From: Pseudomonadota bacterium
GTDB lineage: Bacteria; Pseudomonadota; Alphaproteobacteria; Rhizobiales; Kaistiaceae
DNA length: 12,802 nt
NCBI GenBank assembly: GCA_023433185.1
Contig: JAEZEN010000177.1
Location: 1 to 12,802 of the forward strand
Direction: 5' to 3'
Shown: positions 1-7,345 of the stretch, in pieces
Layout: the number at the start of each line of letters is the position of its first letter
How positions within the stretch are numbered: the first letter of the stretch is position 1
Notes under the pieces: generated by a model
The model's database searches: none
The model's input: only the letters and a program-made list of their open reading frames with translations
Told to the model about the DNA's origin: nothing
Translations under genes and position numbers: made by a program

Positions 1-869
1 CCGCCTACCGGCGCGACGGCTACCGCGTGCGCGAGGGCCGGATCGCCCCGGAGGTCAGCGCCGCCTGCCACGCCGAGATCGGGCGCATCCGGGAATCGGC
101 GCGCGGCCTCACCGCCCATACCGAGCAGCTCGACCTCGAGGACAGCCATACGCCCGACGACCCGCGCGTCCGGCGGATCAAGCTGCCGCACACCTTGAGC
201 GCCGTGATCGACGACCTGATGCGGAGTGATGCGATCCTCGCGCCGGTCCGCGACCTCCTCGGCCCGAACCTCCGCCTCCAGAATTCCAAGCTGAATATGA
301 AGTCGGCGCGCTACGGGGCGCCGGTCGACTGGCACCAGGACTGGGCGTTCTACCCCTATACCAATGACGACATCCTCGCCGTCGGCGTCTTCCTCGACGA
401 TGTCGGGCCGGAGAACGGCCCGCTCATGGTGTTTCCCGGCTCGCAGCGCGGGCCGGTCCACGACCACCATTCCGGCGGCTACTTCGCCGGCACGATGTCG
501 CTCGCCGCGGCCGGGCTCGACGTGAAGGACGCGGTGCGGGCGATGGCCCCGGCGGGATCGATCTCGATCCATCATGTCCGCATCGTCCACGGTTCGGACC
601 TCAACCGTTCGGAGAAGGACCGCGCGGTCCTGTTCTACGAGATCGCGGCCGCCGACGCGTTCCCGATCACCGGGTCGATGGGGGCGTTTGCTACCTTCGC
701 CGAGTTCGAGGCGCGGATGCTCTGCGGCGAGAGCACCGTCACCCCGCGGGTAACGGAGGTGCCCGTCCGCATCCCGCAGCCGCAGCCGCCGACGCAGGGC
801 TCGATCTACGAGATCCAGAAGCAGAGCGCGGTGCGCGGCTTCGCCCGCGACGCCGGCCGCACGATGTAG
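1..869 (+). CDS. Phytanoyl-CoA dioxygenase (PhyH) family oxygenase, 5' partial
   Basis: The reading frame is open from the window edge (first full codon at 3) to the TAG at 867-869, giving 289 visible residues. Translation before the GTG at 27 already looks like the family N-terminus (an RRDGY stretch), so that GTG is internal and the true start lies upstream. The Fe(II)-binding HxD is in WHQDW (visible residues H111 and D113, bases 333-341). The distal histidine is H196 in IVHGSD, and R207 eleven residues later fits the 2-oxoglutarate-binding arginine. The text between, with FLDD, ENGPL and FPGSQRGP, is typical of PhyH proteins. The family uses Fe(II), O2 and 2-oxoglutarate to hydroxylate small molecules in the cytoplasm. 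The substrate cannot be read from the sequence. The Gfo/Idh/MocA gene starts 60 nt downstream on the same strand, suggesting joint catabolism of a sugar-like or other small organic compound. All core metal ligands are present, so the enzyme is probably active. Confidence 0.9.
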   Translation, partial: AYRRDGYRVREGRIAPEVSAACHAEIGRIRESARGLTAHTEQLDLEDSHTPDDPRVRRIKLPHTLSAVIDDLMRSDAILAPVRDLLGPNLRLQNSKLNMKSARYGAPVDWHQDWAFYPYTNDDILAVGVFLDDVGPENGPLMVFPGSQRGPVHDHHSGGYFAGTMSLAAAGLDVKDAVRAMAPAGSISIHHVRIVHGSDLNRSEKDRAVLFYEIAAADAFPITGSMGAFATFAEFEARMLCGESTVTPRVTEVPVRIPQPQPPTQGSIYEIQKQSAVRGFARDAGRTM

Positions 870-929
870 TCCATTGTCGAGCGCCCTCCGGCCGGGCATA
901 GAAGGGCCAGCCTGAGGGAGGACATCGGT

Positions 930-1970
930 ATGGCTGGACCTGTGCGTGTCGCGATCGTCGGCTGCGGCTTCTTCGCGCGCAATCATCTGTTTTCGTGGAA
1001 GGACCTCGCGGTCGAGGGCGTCGAGCTCGTCGCCGTCTGCGACATCGACCCGGCCAAGGCGAAGGCTGCGGCCGAGGAGTTCGGCGTGCCGCGCTGGTAC
1101 TCCGATGTCGACGAGATGCTCGAGAAGGAGCAGATCGACCTCATCGACATCATCACCCGGATGGATACCCATCGGATGATGGTCGAGAAGACGCTGGGGC
1201 GGCGCATCGCCACCATCGTCCAGAAGCCGTTCGCGCCGACCTGGGAGGATGCGGTGGCGATGACGAGGATGGCGGAGGAGACGGGTCTCTACCTTGCCGT
1301 CCATGAGAACTTCCGCTTCCAGACGCCGCTGCTGAAGGCGGCGGAGGCCGTCCGCGCCGCCGATATCGGCACGCCGACCTGGGGGCGGATCACGTTCCGC
1401 ACCGGCTTCGACGTGTACAAGACGCAGCCCTATTTCCACGACGAGGAGCGCTTCATCATCCTCGACCTCGGTGTCCATACCCTCGACATCGCGCGCGTGA
1501 TGCTGGGCGAGGTGGCGCACGTCTACGCCGAGATCCAGACCCGCAACGCCAAGAGCCGCGGCGAGGACACCGCCACCGTGCTGCTTCGCCATGTCAGCGG
1601 CGCCGTGTCGGTCGTCGACTTCTCCTACGAGAGCCGGAAGGTGCCCGACACGTTCCCGGAGACGCTGATGGAGATCGAGGGGCCGAAAGGCGCGATCGTC
1701 GTCACCCCGGGCCTGACCATGCGGGTCAATGTCGGCGCCGACATCCGCGAGACCGACATCGGCGCGCCGCTCCTCCACTGGACGGCCAGGCCGTGGCACG
1801 TCGCGCAGGAGTCGGTGCTCTCGACCTGCCGCCATCTGCTCGAAGCCTACAGGGCCGGCAAGCCGGCGGACATCTCGGCGCTCGACAACCTCAAGACCTT
1901 CGCCCTCGCCGAGGCAGCCTACGAGTCGGCGGCGACCGGCCGGGCGGTGAAGCCGCGCACCTACGGCTGA
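930..1970 (+). CDS. Gfo/Idh/MocA family NAD(P)-dependent oxidoreductase
   Basis: A complete 346-residue protein of normal length for the family. The start is ATG 930, preceded by a strong ribosome-binding site (GAGGGAGGA, 914-922) with 7 nt spacing. The N-terminal Rossmann fold begins VRVAIVGCGFFA, with the dinucleotide motif GCGFFA at residues 11-16 and an acidic strand end VCDIDP. The usual EKP motif reads QKP here (98-100), so the lysine is kept but the glutamate is replaced. HENFRF (about 125-130) and DLGVHTLD (D179, H183) match the conserved C-terminal catalytic and substrate region. The family oxidises or reduces sugars, inositols, amino sugars and related compounds in the cytoplasm. 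No signal peptide is visible. It follows the PhyH oxygenase by 60 nt without an obvious terminator, so the two are probably co-transcribed. The exact substrate is unknown. Confidence 0.92.
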   Translation: MAGPVRVAIVGCGFFARNHLFSWKDLAVEGVELVAVCDIDPAKAKAAAEEFGVPRWYSDVDEMLEKEQIDLIDIITRMDTHRMMVEKTLGRRIATIVQKPFAPTWEDAVAMTRMAEETGLYLAVHENFRFQTPLLKAAEAVRAADIGTPTWGRITFRTGFDVYKTQPYFHDEERFIILDLGVHTLDIARVMLGEVAHVYAEIQTRNAKSRGEDTATVLLRHVSGAVSVVDFSYESRKVPDTFPETLMEIEGPKGAIVVTPGLTMRVNVGADIRETDIGAPLLHWTARPWHVAQESVLSTCRHLLEAYRAGKPADISALDNLKTFALAEAAYESAATGRAVKPRTYG

Positions 1971-1976
1971 CAGGGC

Positions 1977-2002
1977 GCGGGCAGCGGTCGCGTTTCGCCC
2001 GC
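1977..2002. repeat. Inverted repeat after the Gfo/Idh gene
   Basis: GCGGGC (1977-1982) and GCCCGC (1997-2002) are perfect 6-nt complements around a 14-nt loop. An alternative GCAGC/GCTGC pairing (1981-1985 with 2004-2008) competes with it. It begins 7 nt after the stop codon at 1970. A role in transcript ending is possible, but there is no T tract, and short GC-rich complementary stretches are common in this DNA. Confidence 0.25.
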
Positions 2003-2052
2003 GGCTGCGCTATGGCCTGACGGAGCGGCCCGCCGGACTGTGGCGGAGGAGC

Positions 2053-2060
2053 AAGGGGAG
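2053..2060 (+). promoter_or_regulatory. Ribosome-binding site deciding the start of the first hydrolase
   Basis: AAGGGGAG lies 6 nt before GTG 2067. The longer in-frame GTG at 2040 has no comparable purine stretch before it and would place nine hydrophilic residues ahead of the natural membrane-anchor N-terminus MLRRLRK. The site therefore favours 2067. Confidence 0.6.
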
Positions 2061-2066
2061 CGTTCC

Positions 2067-3521
2067 GTGCTGCGACGACTGCGCAAGGCGGCGATGGTGC
2101 TCGGCATCATCGTCGTGGCGGTGATCGCCACGATCTTCGTGGTGCGCGCCGTCGAGTCCCTGTACGGCCCGCCGCTGTCGCTTTGGCACACCTACGTGCC
2201 GGACGAGATGACCGTCGCCGAGATGGACACGGCCGACTGGGACGCCTACCGCGCCGCCGAGGAAGGCCTCTTCCAGTCGGTCCATGACAATGTCACGGCG
2301 AAGCTGCCGCCATCCGACCACGACGACCACAACCGCTACTACGAGGGGGCGGCGGTCTATCCCGGAAACTTCGCCGAGGACTTCAACCGCTCCTTCATCC
2401 TCATGCCGGGCGGGCCGGTGCGCGGTGCCGCCGTGTTCCTCCACGGCCTCACCGACGCGCCCTACAGCCTCCGCCACGTCGCCGAGCTCTACCGCGACCG
2501 CGGCTTCGTCGCGGTCGTGCCGCGGATGCCGGGCCATGGCACGGTCCCGGCGGGCCTCACCGAGGCGAACTGGGAGGACTGGATGGCGGCAACGCGGCTC
2601 GCCGTCCGCACTGCCGTCGCCCGCGCCGGCGGCGACGTGCCGCTGCATGTCGTCGGCTACTCGAACGGGGGGGCGCTCGCGGTCAAGTACACCCTCGACG
2701 CCCTCGCCGACGAGCGGCTTGCCCGCGTCGACCGCGTGGTCCTCTTCTCGCCGATGATCGGCGTCACGCGCTTCGCCCGCTTCGCCGGGCTGGCCGGGTG
2801 GCCGGCGATCTTCCCGCCCTTCGTCAAGGCGGCCTGGCTCGGCATCGTCCCCGAGTACAATCCCTTCAAGTACAATTCCTTCCCGGTCCACGCCGGCCGC
2901 GAGTCCTTCCTCCTGGTCGATGCGCTCCGGACCGACATCGAGGCGGCAGTGGAGAGCGGTCGCATCGGCTACATGCCGCCGGTGCTGGCCTTCCAGTCGG
3001 CCGTCGACTTCACCGTCAGCACCCAGGCGGTGGCGACGGGGCTCTTCGACCGGCTGCCGGCGAACGGCAGCGAGCTCGTCCTGTTCGACGTGAACCGGAC
3101 GGCCAATGTCGGGCTCCTCCTGCGCAACCGGGCGAAGAATGCGGTGGCCGCGACCCTGCCGCCGGCGCCACGGAACTACCGTGCCACGGTGATCGGCAAC
3201 GCGACCCCGGAGAGCGCCGCGGTCGTCGCCCGCAGCGTCGAGGCCGGTGCGGCGGACGAGACCGTGGCGCCGCTCGGTGTCGACTACCCGCGGGACGTCT
3301 ACTCCCTGTCCCACATCGCGATGCCGTTCCCGCCCTGGGACAGCCTGTACGGTGCGGCACCGGCGCCCCCGGCCGAGTTCGGGATCAGCCTCGGCGACAT
3401 CTCCACCCGCGGCGAGAACGGGGCCCTGATCGTCGGGCTCGACACGCTCCTCAGGAACTCCTCGAACCCGTTCTATGCCTACGTGGCCGAGCGGATCGAC
3501 GAGGTCTTTGCGGCGCCATGA
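2067..3521 (+). CDS. Membrane-anchored alpha/beta-hydrolase (esterase/lysophospholipase type)
   Basis: A 484-residue protein from GTG 2067 (an in-frame GTG at 2040 would add nine residues). Basic residues MLRRLRK precede one hydrophobic helix (about 8-27), predicting an N-in anchor with the enzyme domain outside the inner membrane. The alpha/beta-hydrolase core starts near residue 120. FLHGL (H126-G127) supplies the oxyanion-hole HG. GYSNGG carries the likely nucleophile S199. D314 in SAVDF and H416 in LSHIAMP fit the acid and histidine of the triad. The segment PRMPGHG resembles monoglyceride-lipase/lysophospholipase-type hydrolases. Family members cleave carboxylic esters, often of lipids; the true substrate is unknown. 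At 484 residues it is longer than the usual 280-320-residue fold, owing to a roughly 90-residue lead after the anchor and inserts before the acid and histidine. It is the first of three consecutive exported hydrolases, with 69 nt to the next. Confidence 0.85.
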   Translation: MLRRLRKAAMVLGIIVVAVIATIFVVRAVESLYGPPLSLWHTYVPDEMTVAEMDTADWDAYRAAEEGLFQSVHDNVTAKLPPSDHDDHNRYYEGAAVYPGNFAEDFNRSFILMPGGPVRGAAVFLHGLTDAPYSLRHVAELYRDRGFVAVVPRMPGHGTVPAGLTEANWEDWMAATRLAVRTAVARAGGDVPLHVVGYSNGGALAVKYTLDALADERLARVDRVVLFSPMIGVTRFARFAGLAGWPAIFPPFVKAAWLGIVPEYNPFKYNSFPVHAGRESFLLVDALRTDIEAAVESGRIGYMPPVLAFQSAVDFTVSTQAVATGLFDRLPANGSELVLFDVNRTANVGLLLRNRAKNAVAATLPPAPRNYRATVIGNATPESAAVVARSVEAGAADETVAPLGVDYPRDVYSLSHIAMPFPPWDSLYGAAPAPPAEFGISLGDISTRGENGALIVGLDTLLRNSSNPFYAYVAERIDEVFAAP

Positions 3522-3590
3522 TCGGGAATTCCCATGCCGTCCTGCCAGACAGCGGCCAGCGCGCCGCGGTTCTCCTGAGGTGAGCGGAAG

Positions 3591-4874
3591 ATGCGGCGCG
3601 TCTTTCAGATCATCGTCGTGCTCATCATCTTCGCCGCCGGCGCGACGGTGGCGATCTCGATGCACCATCCGCCGATGCGGCTGATGCCGGCGCCGGCCGT
3701 CTTCCTCGACGAGCGGGTGTCGCCGTTGTTGGAGGGGGCGACCGACCCGCTGATCGACGTCTTCTATGCCACCAATCGCGAGCCGCGCGGGACACCGGAG
3801 GCGCGGGACTATGCCCGCGTGCCCGGCGAGGACCTCAGGGTCGGGGCGATCACCATCCGCATCGGCGACGACGCGACGACCCTCGACCGCATCTTCGAGT
3901 GGTCGACGCGGTCGAGCGACGATCCGCGTCCCTACCTGCACCTCCAGACCGTCGACGAGCGGGCGGTCCTGCCGCCGGGGGCGCCGCCGGATGAGGCCGC
4001 GGCGGCCTGGTTCGCCGAGGTCGAGGCGGCGCTCGCCGCGAGCCGGTCCGGCGACATCATCATCTATGTCCACGGCGCCAACACCACGCTCGAGCGTGCC
4101 GCCGGTCAGGCGGCTCAGCTTCAGCACTTCACCGGACGCGATGCGGTCGTCGTCCTCTTCGCGTGGCCGACGGCGGAGAACTTCCTCCTCTATCGCCGGG
4201 ACCTGGTGACGGCCGAGCAATCGGCGCCGGAACTCGCCCGGCTCATCGCGCTGCTCGCCGAGAACACGACGGCCGACAAGATCGACGTCTTCACCTACAG
4301 CGCCGGGGGCGCCGTCGGCAGCGGCGGCCTCGCTATCGCGGCACGCAATGCGGCCGAGCCGGGGGCGCCCGATCCGCGGATCGGCGAGGTCTATCACGCC
4401 GCGCCCGACGCCGACTTCCGGAGATTCGTCGCCGACCTCGAGGCCTATGCGGACCGTGCGGCCCGCACCACGGTCGCCGCCAACATGTCCGACAGCGCCC
4501 TTCGCCTGTCCCGCGTGGTGACCGGCGCATCGCGGGCCGGGCGGCCCGACATGACCGAGGTCACCCCGGAGGCGACCGAGTTCCTGCTCGGGGCGACGGA
4601 GAGATACGGGCTGGAGTTGCTGCGGGTGCGGCCGGAGAACATCCCGGGCCTCTCCAGCTTCTCCCACACCTTCTGGTACGATGATCCCTGGGTGAGCAGC
4701 GACGTTCTCTTCACGCTGCTGTTCCACCTCGCGCCGGATGGCCGCGGCCTCGACTATGGCGACACGTCCTTCGGCGGCCACTACTGGACGTTCACGCCGG
4801 ACTATCCCGAGCGGCTTGCGGAGATCATCGAGACGCTCGGCGCGCCGCCGGCTGACAGGGAGGCCACGGAATGA
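3591..4874 (+). CDS. Membrane-anchored DUF900-like alpha/beta-hydrolase
   Basis: A 427-residue protein starting at ATG 3591, with GAGGTGAG (3577-3584) 6 nt upstream. The N-terminus MRRVFQ followed by a hydrophobic stretch (about 5-22) and no lipobox predicts an inner-membrane anchor with the rest in the periplasm. The segment DVFYATNRE (from about residue 56), then IIYVHG (H161-G162), an AAQLQHF region and LFAWPTAENF are characteristic of the DUF900 esterase/lipase-like family (COG4782 type). The nucleophile elbow reads TYSAGG with S237, whereas relatives usually read HSMGN. H359 in FSHTFW is a candidate triad histidine, and the acid is not clear. No biochemical activity is established for most of the family. 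It ends in a 4-nt ATGA overlap with the next hydrolase, so the two are almost certainly translationally coupled. Confidence 0.85.
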   Translation: MRRVFQIIVVLIIFAAGATVAISMHHPPMRLMPAPAVFLDERVSPLLEGATDPLIDVFYATNREPRGTPEARDYARVPGEDLRVGAITIRIGDDATTLDRIFEWSTRSSDDPRPYLHLQTVDERAVLPPGAPPDEAAAAWFAEVEAALAASRSGDIIIYVHGANTTLERAAGQAAQLQHFTGRDAVVVLFAWPTAENFLLYRRDLVTAEQSAPELARLIALLAENTTADKIDVFTYSAGGAVGSGGLAIAARNAAEPGAPDPRIGEVYHAAPDADFRRFVADLEAYADRAARTTVAANMSDSALRLSRVVTGASRAGRPDMTEVTPEATEFLLGATERYGLELLRVRPENIPGLSSFSHTFWYDDPWVSSDVLFTLLFHLAPDGRGLDYGDTSFGGHYWTFTPDYPERLAEIIETLGAPPADREATE

Positions 4875-5608
4875 GGGCGGCCCGGCTTCTGGCGGCGGCA
4901 CTGGCCGTCTTGATGACGACGGCCTCGGCGCTGGCGCAGGATTGCGTCGTGCTGCTCCATGGGCTGTCGCGCACCGAGAACTCGTTCCTCCTCATGGAGG
5001 AATCGCTGTCCGCCTTCGACTACAAGGTCGTCAACGCGACCTACCCGTCGACCGAGCTGCCGGTCGAGGCGCTGCTCGGCCATATCGACGAGTCGGTGGC
5101 CGCGTGCGGGGAGGCGGACATGATCCACTTCGTCACCCACTCCATGGGCGGCATCCTGCTCCGCGCCTGGATGATCGGCAACCGGCCGCCCAACCTCGGC
5201 CGGACGGTGATGCTGGGCCCGCCCAACCACGGCTCCGAACTGGTCGACCTCTTCGGCGACCTTTGGCTCTTCGAGTTCCTGACCGGTCCGGCCGGCCTGC
5301 AGCTCGGCCGCGAGGTGGAGAGCCTGCCGAACCTCCTCGGCCCGGCGGAGTTCGAGTTCGGCGTCATCGCCGGCAACCGCTCGGCCGTTCCGGTTCCCGG
5401 CATCTTCCGCGGCCCCAATGACGGTCTCGTCGCCGTCGACAGCACCTATCTCGACGGCATGGCGGACCATATCGTGCTGCCGGTCACGCACACGTTCATG
5501 ATGAACAACCCTGTGGTCATCGCCCAGGTGCTGCATTTCCTGGAGCACGGGCGCTTCGACCCGCAGATCACGCTCCGCAGCCTGTTCCGGCGCGCGATGG
5601 GGCGCTAG
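4871..5608 (+). CDS. Secreted alpha/beta-hydrolase, lipase-like
   Basis: A 245-residue protein whose ATG overlaps the previous stop (ATGA, 4871-4874). The N-terminus is a classic cleavable signal peptide: basic MRAAR, a hydrophobic core, then ALA before QDC, predicting cleavage near residue 23 and a periplasmic or secreted enzyme. The mature part opens directly with VVLLHGL (oxyanion-hole HG). THSMGG holds nucleophile S91, PNDGLVAVDS holds acid D184, and VTHTFMM holds H207, a complete triad in the expected order. GPPNHGSE after the third strand is typical of triacylglycerol-lipase/acyltransferase-like proteins related to the LipA/EstA group. An ester or lipid substrate is likely but unproven. 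The compact length means little or no lid domain. It belongs to the same transcription unit as the two upstream hydrolases. Confidence 0.88.
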   Translation: MRAARLLAAALAVLMTTASALAQDCVVLLHGLSRTENSFLLMEESLSAFDYKVVNATYPSTELPVEALLGHIDESVAACGEADMIHFVTHSMGGILLRAWMIGNRPPNLGRTVMLGPPNHGSELVDLFGDLWLFEFLTGPAGLQLGREVESLPNLLGPAEFEFGVIAGNRSAVPVPGIFRGPNDGLVAVDSTYLDGMADHIVLPVTHTFMMNNPVVIAQVLHFLEHGRFDPQITLRSLFRRAMGR

Positions 5609-5690
5609 GCGTCCGATACCGGCCGACTTCGGCGCTTGCGGGAAGCGGGCGGCGGGGCTACCGTCCGCTCCAACCTGGAGGGCCCGGATC

Positions 5691-6101
5691 ATGATGCGCC
5701 TCATTGCCTCGACCGTGCTGGAGCTGCTGGCCAATGCGATCGGGCTTCTGGTCGCCTACCTGATCCTCCGCCCGCATTTCGAGATCACGGTGATGGGGTT
5801 CGTCATCGTCGTCGTGATCTTCTCTGCCGCCCGTTTCATCCTCGCACCGCTGATGATGAAGCTTTCGATGCGCTATGCTCGGGCGCTCGTCGGTGGCATC
5901 TCGCTGGTGACGATCTTCGTCTCGCTGCTGGTCACCTCGCTGATTTCGGGCAGCCTCGTGATCACCGGGGTCTCCACGTGGATTCTGGCGACGCTGATCA
6001 TCTGGGTGTTCGGCGTGATCGCGATGATCCTTCTGCCGCTGGTGATCTTCAAGAAGACGCTGGCCGCGGCGCGCTCGGACCAGCGACCCCTGATCGGCTA
6101 G
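5691..6101 (+). CDS. Small four-helix integral membrane protein
   Basis: A 136-residue protein starting at ATG 5691, with TGGAGGG (5676-5682) 8 nt upstream; ATG 5694 is an alternative start. Four hydrophobic segments are evident at about residues 4-26, 31-52, 63-85 and 89-122, joined by short loops, with a basic C-terminus (KKTLAAARSDQR). The pattern resembles the small four-helix membrane proteins grouped with the phage-holin superfamily IV in databases, but there is no lysis gene nearby and no sign of prophage. It is therefore probably a housekeeping or stress membrane protein of unknown function. It lies 82 nt after the secreted hydrolase on the same strand and may be co-transcribed. Its stop is 15 nt from that of the convergent AI-2E gene. 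The coding call is strong; the function is unknown. Confidence 0.8.
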   Translation: MMRLIASTVLELLANAIGLLVAYLILRPHFEITVMGFVIVVVIFSAARFILAPLMMKLSMRYARALVGGISLVTIFVSLLVTSLISGSLVITGVSTWILATLIIWVFGVIAMILLPLVIFKKTLAAARSDQRPLIG

Positions 6102-6116
6102 GCTCGCACTCCCGCT

Positions 6117-7232
6117 TCACGCGCTTCCCTTGGGCGCGCGGCCGGCGGGGCCGGCCTTCGCCGACGCGGGTTCCTCCATGTCGATGTCGCCATCGCTCGA
6201 CAGCAGGATCGCCACCGGCCGGAGCGCGGGGATCTTCGAGCAGATGGTGAGGATGACCGCCATCAGCGGCACTGCGAGAAAGGCGCCGGCCACCCCCCAG
6301 ACCATCGCCCAGAAGGTCAGCGCCGCCATGATGACGAGCGAGCTGAGGTTCAGCGTCCTTCCCATGACCATCGGCTCGATCACCTCGCCGGTGAGACCGT
6401 GGACGACGGCGAGGCCGACGACCGTCAGGAAGACGGGCTGGAACTCCTGGAACTGGAGGAGGGCGAAGAGGGAGGGAAGGACCGTGGCGGTGATCGAGCC
6501 GATCTTGGGGATGAAGTTCAGGAAGAAGGTGAGGAGCGCCCAGGTCTCGGCGAAGTCGACTCCGAGGATCCTGAGGACGACATAGGCCGCGAGCGTGTTG
6601 CCGGCGCTCAGGAGCGTCTTGAACAGCAGGTAGCGGTGCACCCCGGCGATGATCCGCCGCGCGGTTTCCTTGACTTCGGCTGCCCGGGCCGGGTCGGTGA
6701 ACAGGCGGTCGATCTTCTGCGGGAAATGCCCCGACTCGACGAACATGAAGCCGACATAGAGCAGCACGACGACGATCGAGGCGATGGCGACGCCGGCCGG
6801 AGTGACGAGTCCGCGAAGCCCGTCGACGATGTTGAAGTCGCCGAGCGACAGGCGGAACGCCTCCGCGAGGTCCTGGCCGAGCCATTCCGACAGGGAGGCG
6901 ACGACGCCCTGCAGGCGCTCGAGCATCGTCGGCCACTCGGCGATCATCATCATCAGTTCGCCCGAGACGATGCTGTAGATGAAGATCAGGATCGCGCCGA
7001 GGACCACCAGCCCGAGGATCGCGGCGAGCCAGTAGGGCGGTGACACCCTGCCCATGCGGACGCGCGACACCTTGTCGATGCCCGCCGACAGCACCGTGAA
7101 GATCAGGAACCCGACCACGATCGGCACGAGGAACGGCCGGCCGTAGATCAGGATGAGGAGCACGATTCCCGTGATTGCGAGCCACATGAACCACTGGCTC
7201 AGCGGCGTGTGCCCCAGCCCAGCCTTTTCCAT
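6117..7232 (-). CDS. AI-2E family transporter (PerM/TqsA-type membrane protein)
   Basis: A 371-residue protein reading leftward. I chose the ATG at 7230-7232 (protein begins MEKAGLGH) because it precedes the first membrane helix by the usual short distance. The frame stays open to 7340, but that adds 36 hydrophilic residues and reaches almost to the divergent SHOCT gene. There are about seven to eight hydrophobic helices. Family hallmarks are FLNFIPKIGS (about 237-246), EVIEPMVMGR (from about 283) and FWAMVWGVAGAFLAVP. The hydrophilic tail (about 344-371) is acidic, then rich in Ala, Gly, Lys and Pro. Family members include the E. coli AI-2 exporter TqsA and Na+/H+ antiporters, so the name should not be read as proof of quorum-signal transport. 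It is convergent with the four-helix protein and divergent from the SHOCT gene. Confidence 0.9.
   Translation of the reverse strand: MEKAGLGHTPLSQWFMWLAITGIVLLILIYGRPFLVPIVVGFLIFTVLSAGIDKVSRVRMGRVSPPYWLAAILGLVVLGAILIFIYSIVSGELMMMIAEWPTMLERLQGVVASLSEWLGQDLAEAFRLSLGDFNIVDGLRGLVTPAGVAIASIVVVLLYVGFMFVESGHFPQKIDRLFTDPARAAEVKETARRIIAGVHRYLLFKTLLSAGNTLAAYVVLRILGVDFAETWALLTFFLNFIPKIGSITATVLPSLFALLQFQEFQPVFLTVVGLAVVHGLTGEVIEPMVMGRTLNLSSLVIMAALTFWAMVWGVAGAFLAVPLMAVILTICSKIPALRPVAILLSSDGDIDMEEPASAKAGPAGRAPKGSA
6140..6156. repeat. Perfect GC hairpin at the convergent gene ends
   Basis: GGCCGGC, loop GGG, GCCGGCC: a perfect 7-bp stem with a 3-nt loop, within the last codons of the AI-2E gene and about 40 nt after the stop of the convergent four-helix gene. 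It could slow polymerase from either direction. It has no T tract and encodes part of the low-complexity AI-2E tail, so a terminator role is only a possibility. Confidence 0.35.
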
Positions 7233-7345
7233 GTGCCCCAGGCCCCCAACTCTCTCTGGTCGAACCCACCGACGCGCCACGACTATACGTAGTTCCTGAT
7301 GCGTAGTATGGATTGTCGATCCAATTGCTGAAAGGACCAAGGATC
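7233..7345. promoter_or_regulatory. Divergent promoter region between AI-2E and SHOCT genes
   Basis: These 113 nt separate two divergent genes, so promoters for both should lie here. The part at about 7281-7345 is clearly richer in A and T than its surroundings. Candidate elements include TATAGT on the minus strand (7287-7282) and TAGTAT on the plus strand (7304-7309). I could not pair either with a good -35 element at 16-18 nt (a TCGACA-like minus-strand box at 7319-7314 is 26 nt away). The location is inferred from gene layout; individual boxes are uncertain. Confidence 0.45.

Noticed and set aside
883..897. GCCC/GGGC hairpin between the oxygenase and Gfo/Idh genes
   Set aside because: Only a 4-bp stem with a 7-nt loop and no T tract. 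It is not enough to claim a terminator.
3524..3533. GGGAATTCCC, a perfect 10-bp palindrome between the first two hydrolase genes
   Set aside because: Too short to support a regulatory call and isolated. It may be chance.
2010..4901. 963-codon open frame on the minus strand across two hydrolase genes
   Set aside because: It lies opposite genes with clear catalytic motifs. Its product is a low-complexity mix of Arg, Gly, Asp, Glu, His and Val with no recognisable domain. In high-GC DNA, antisense stops are rare, so such shadows are expected.
5691..6101. Reading the four-helix protein as a phage holin
   Set aside because: The helix pattern is holin-like, but no endolysin, spanin or other phage gene is nearby. 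The neighbours are ordinary chromosomal genes.
6399..7043. 214-codon plus-strand frame inside the AI-2E gene
   Set aside because: Its product is a charged low-complexity string, opposite conserved AI-2E motifs on the minus strand.
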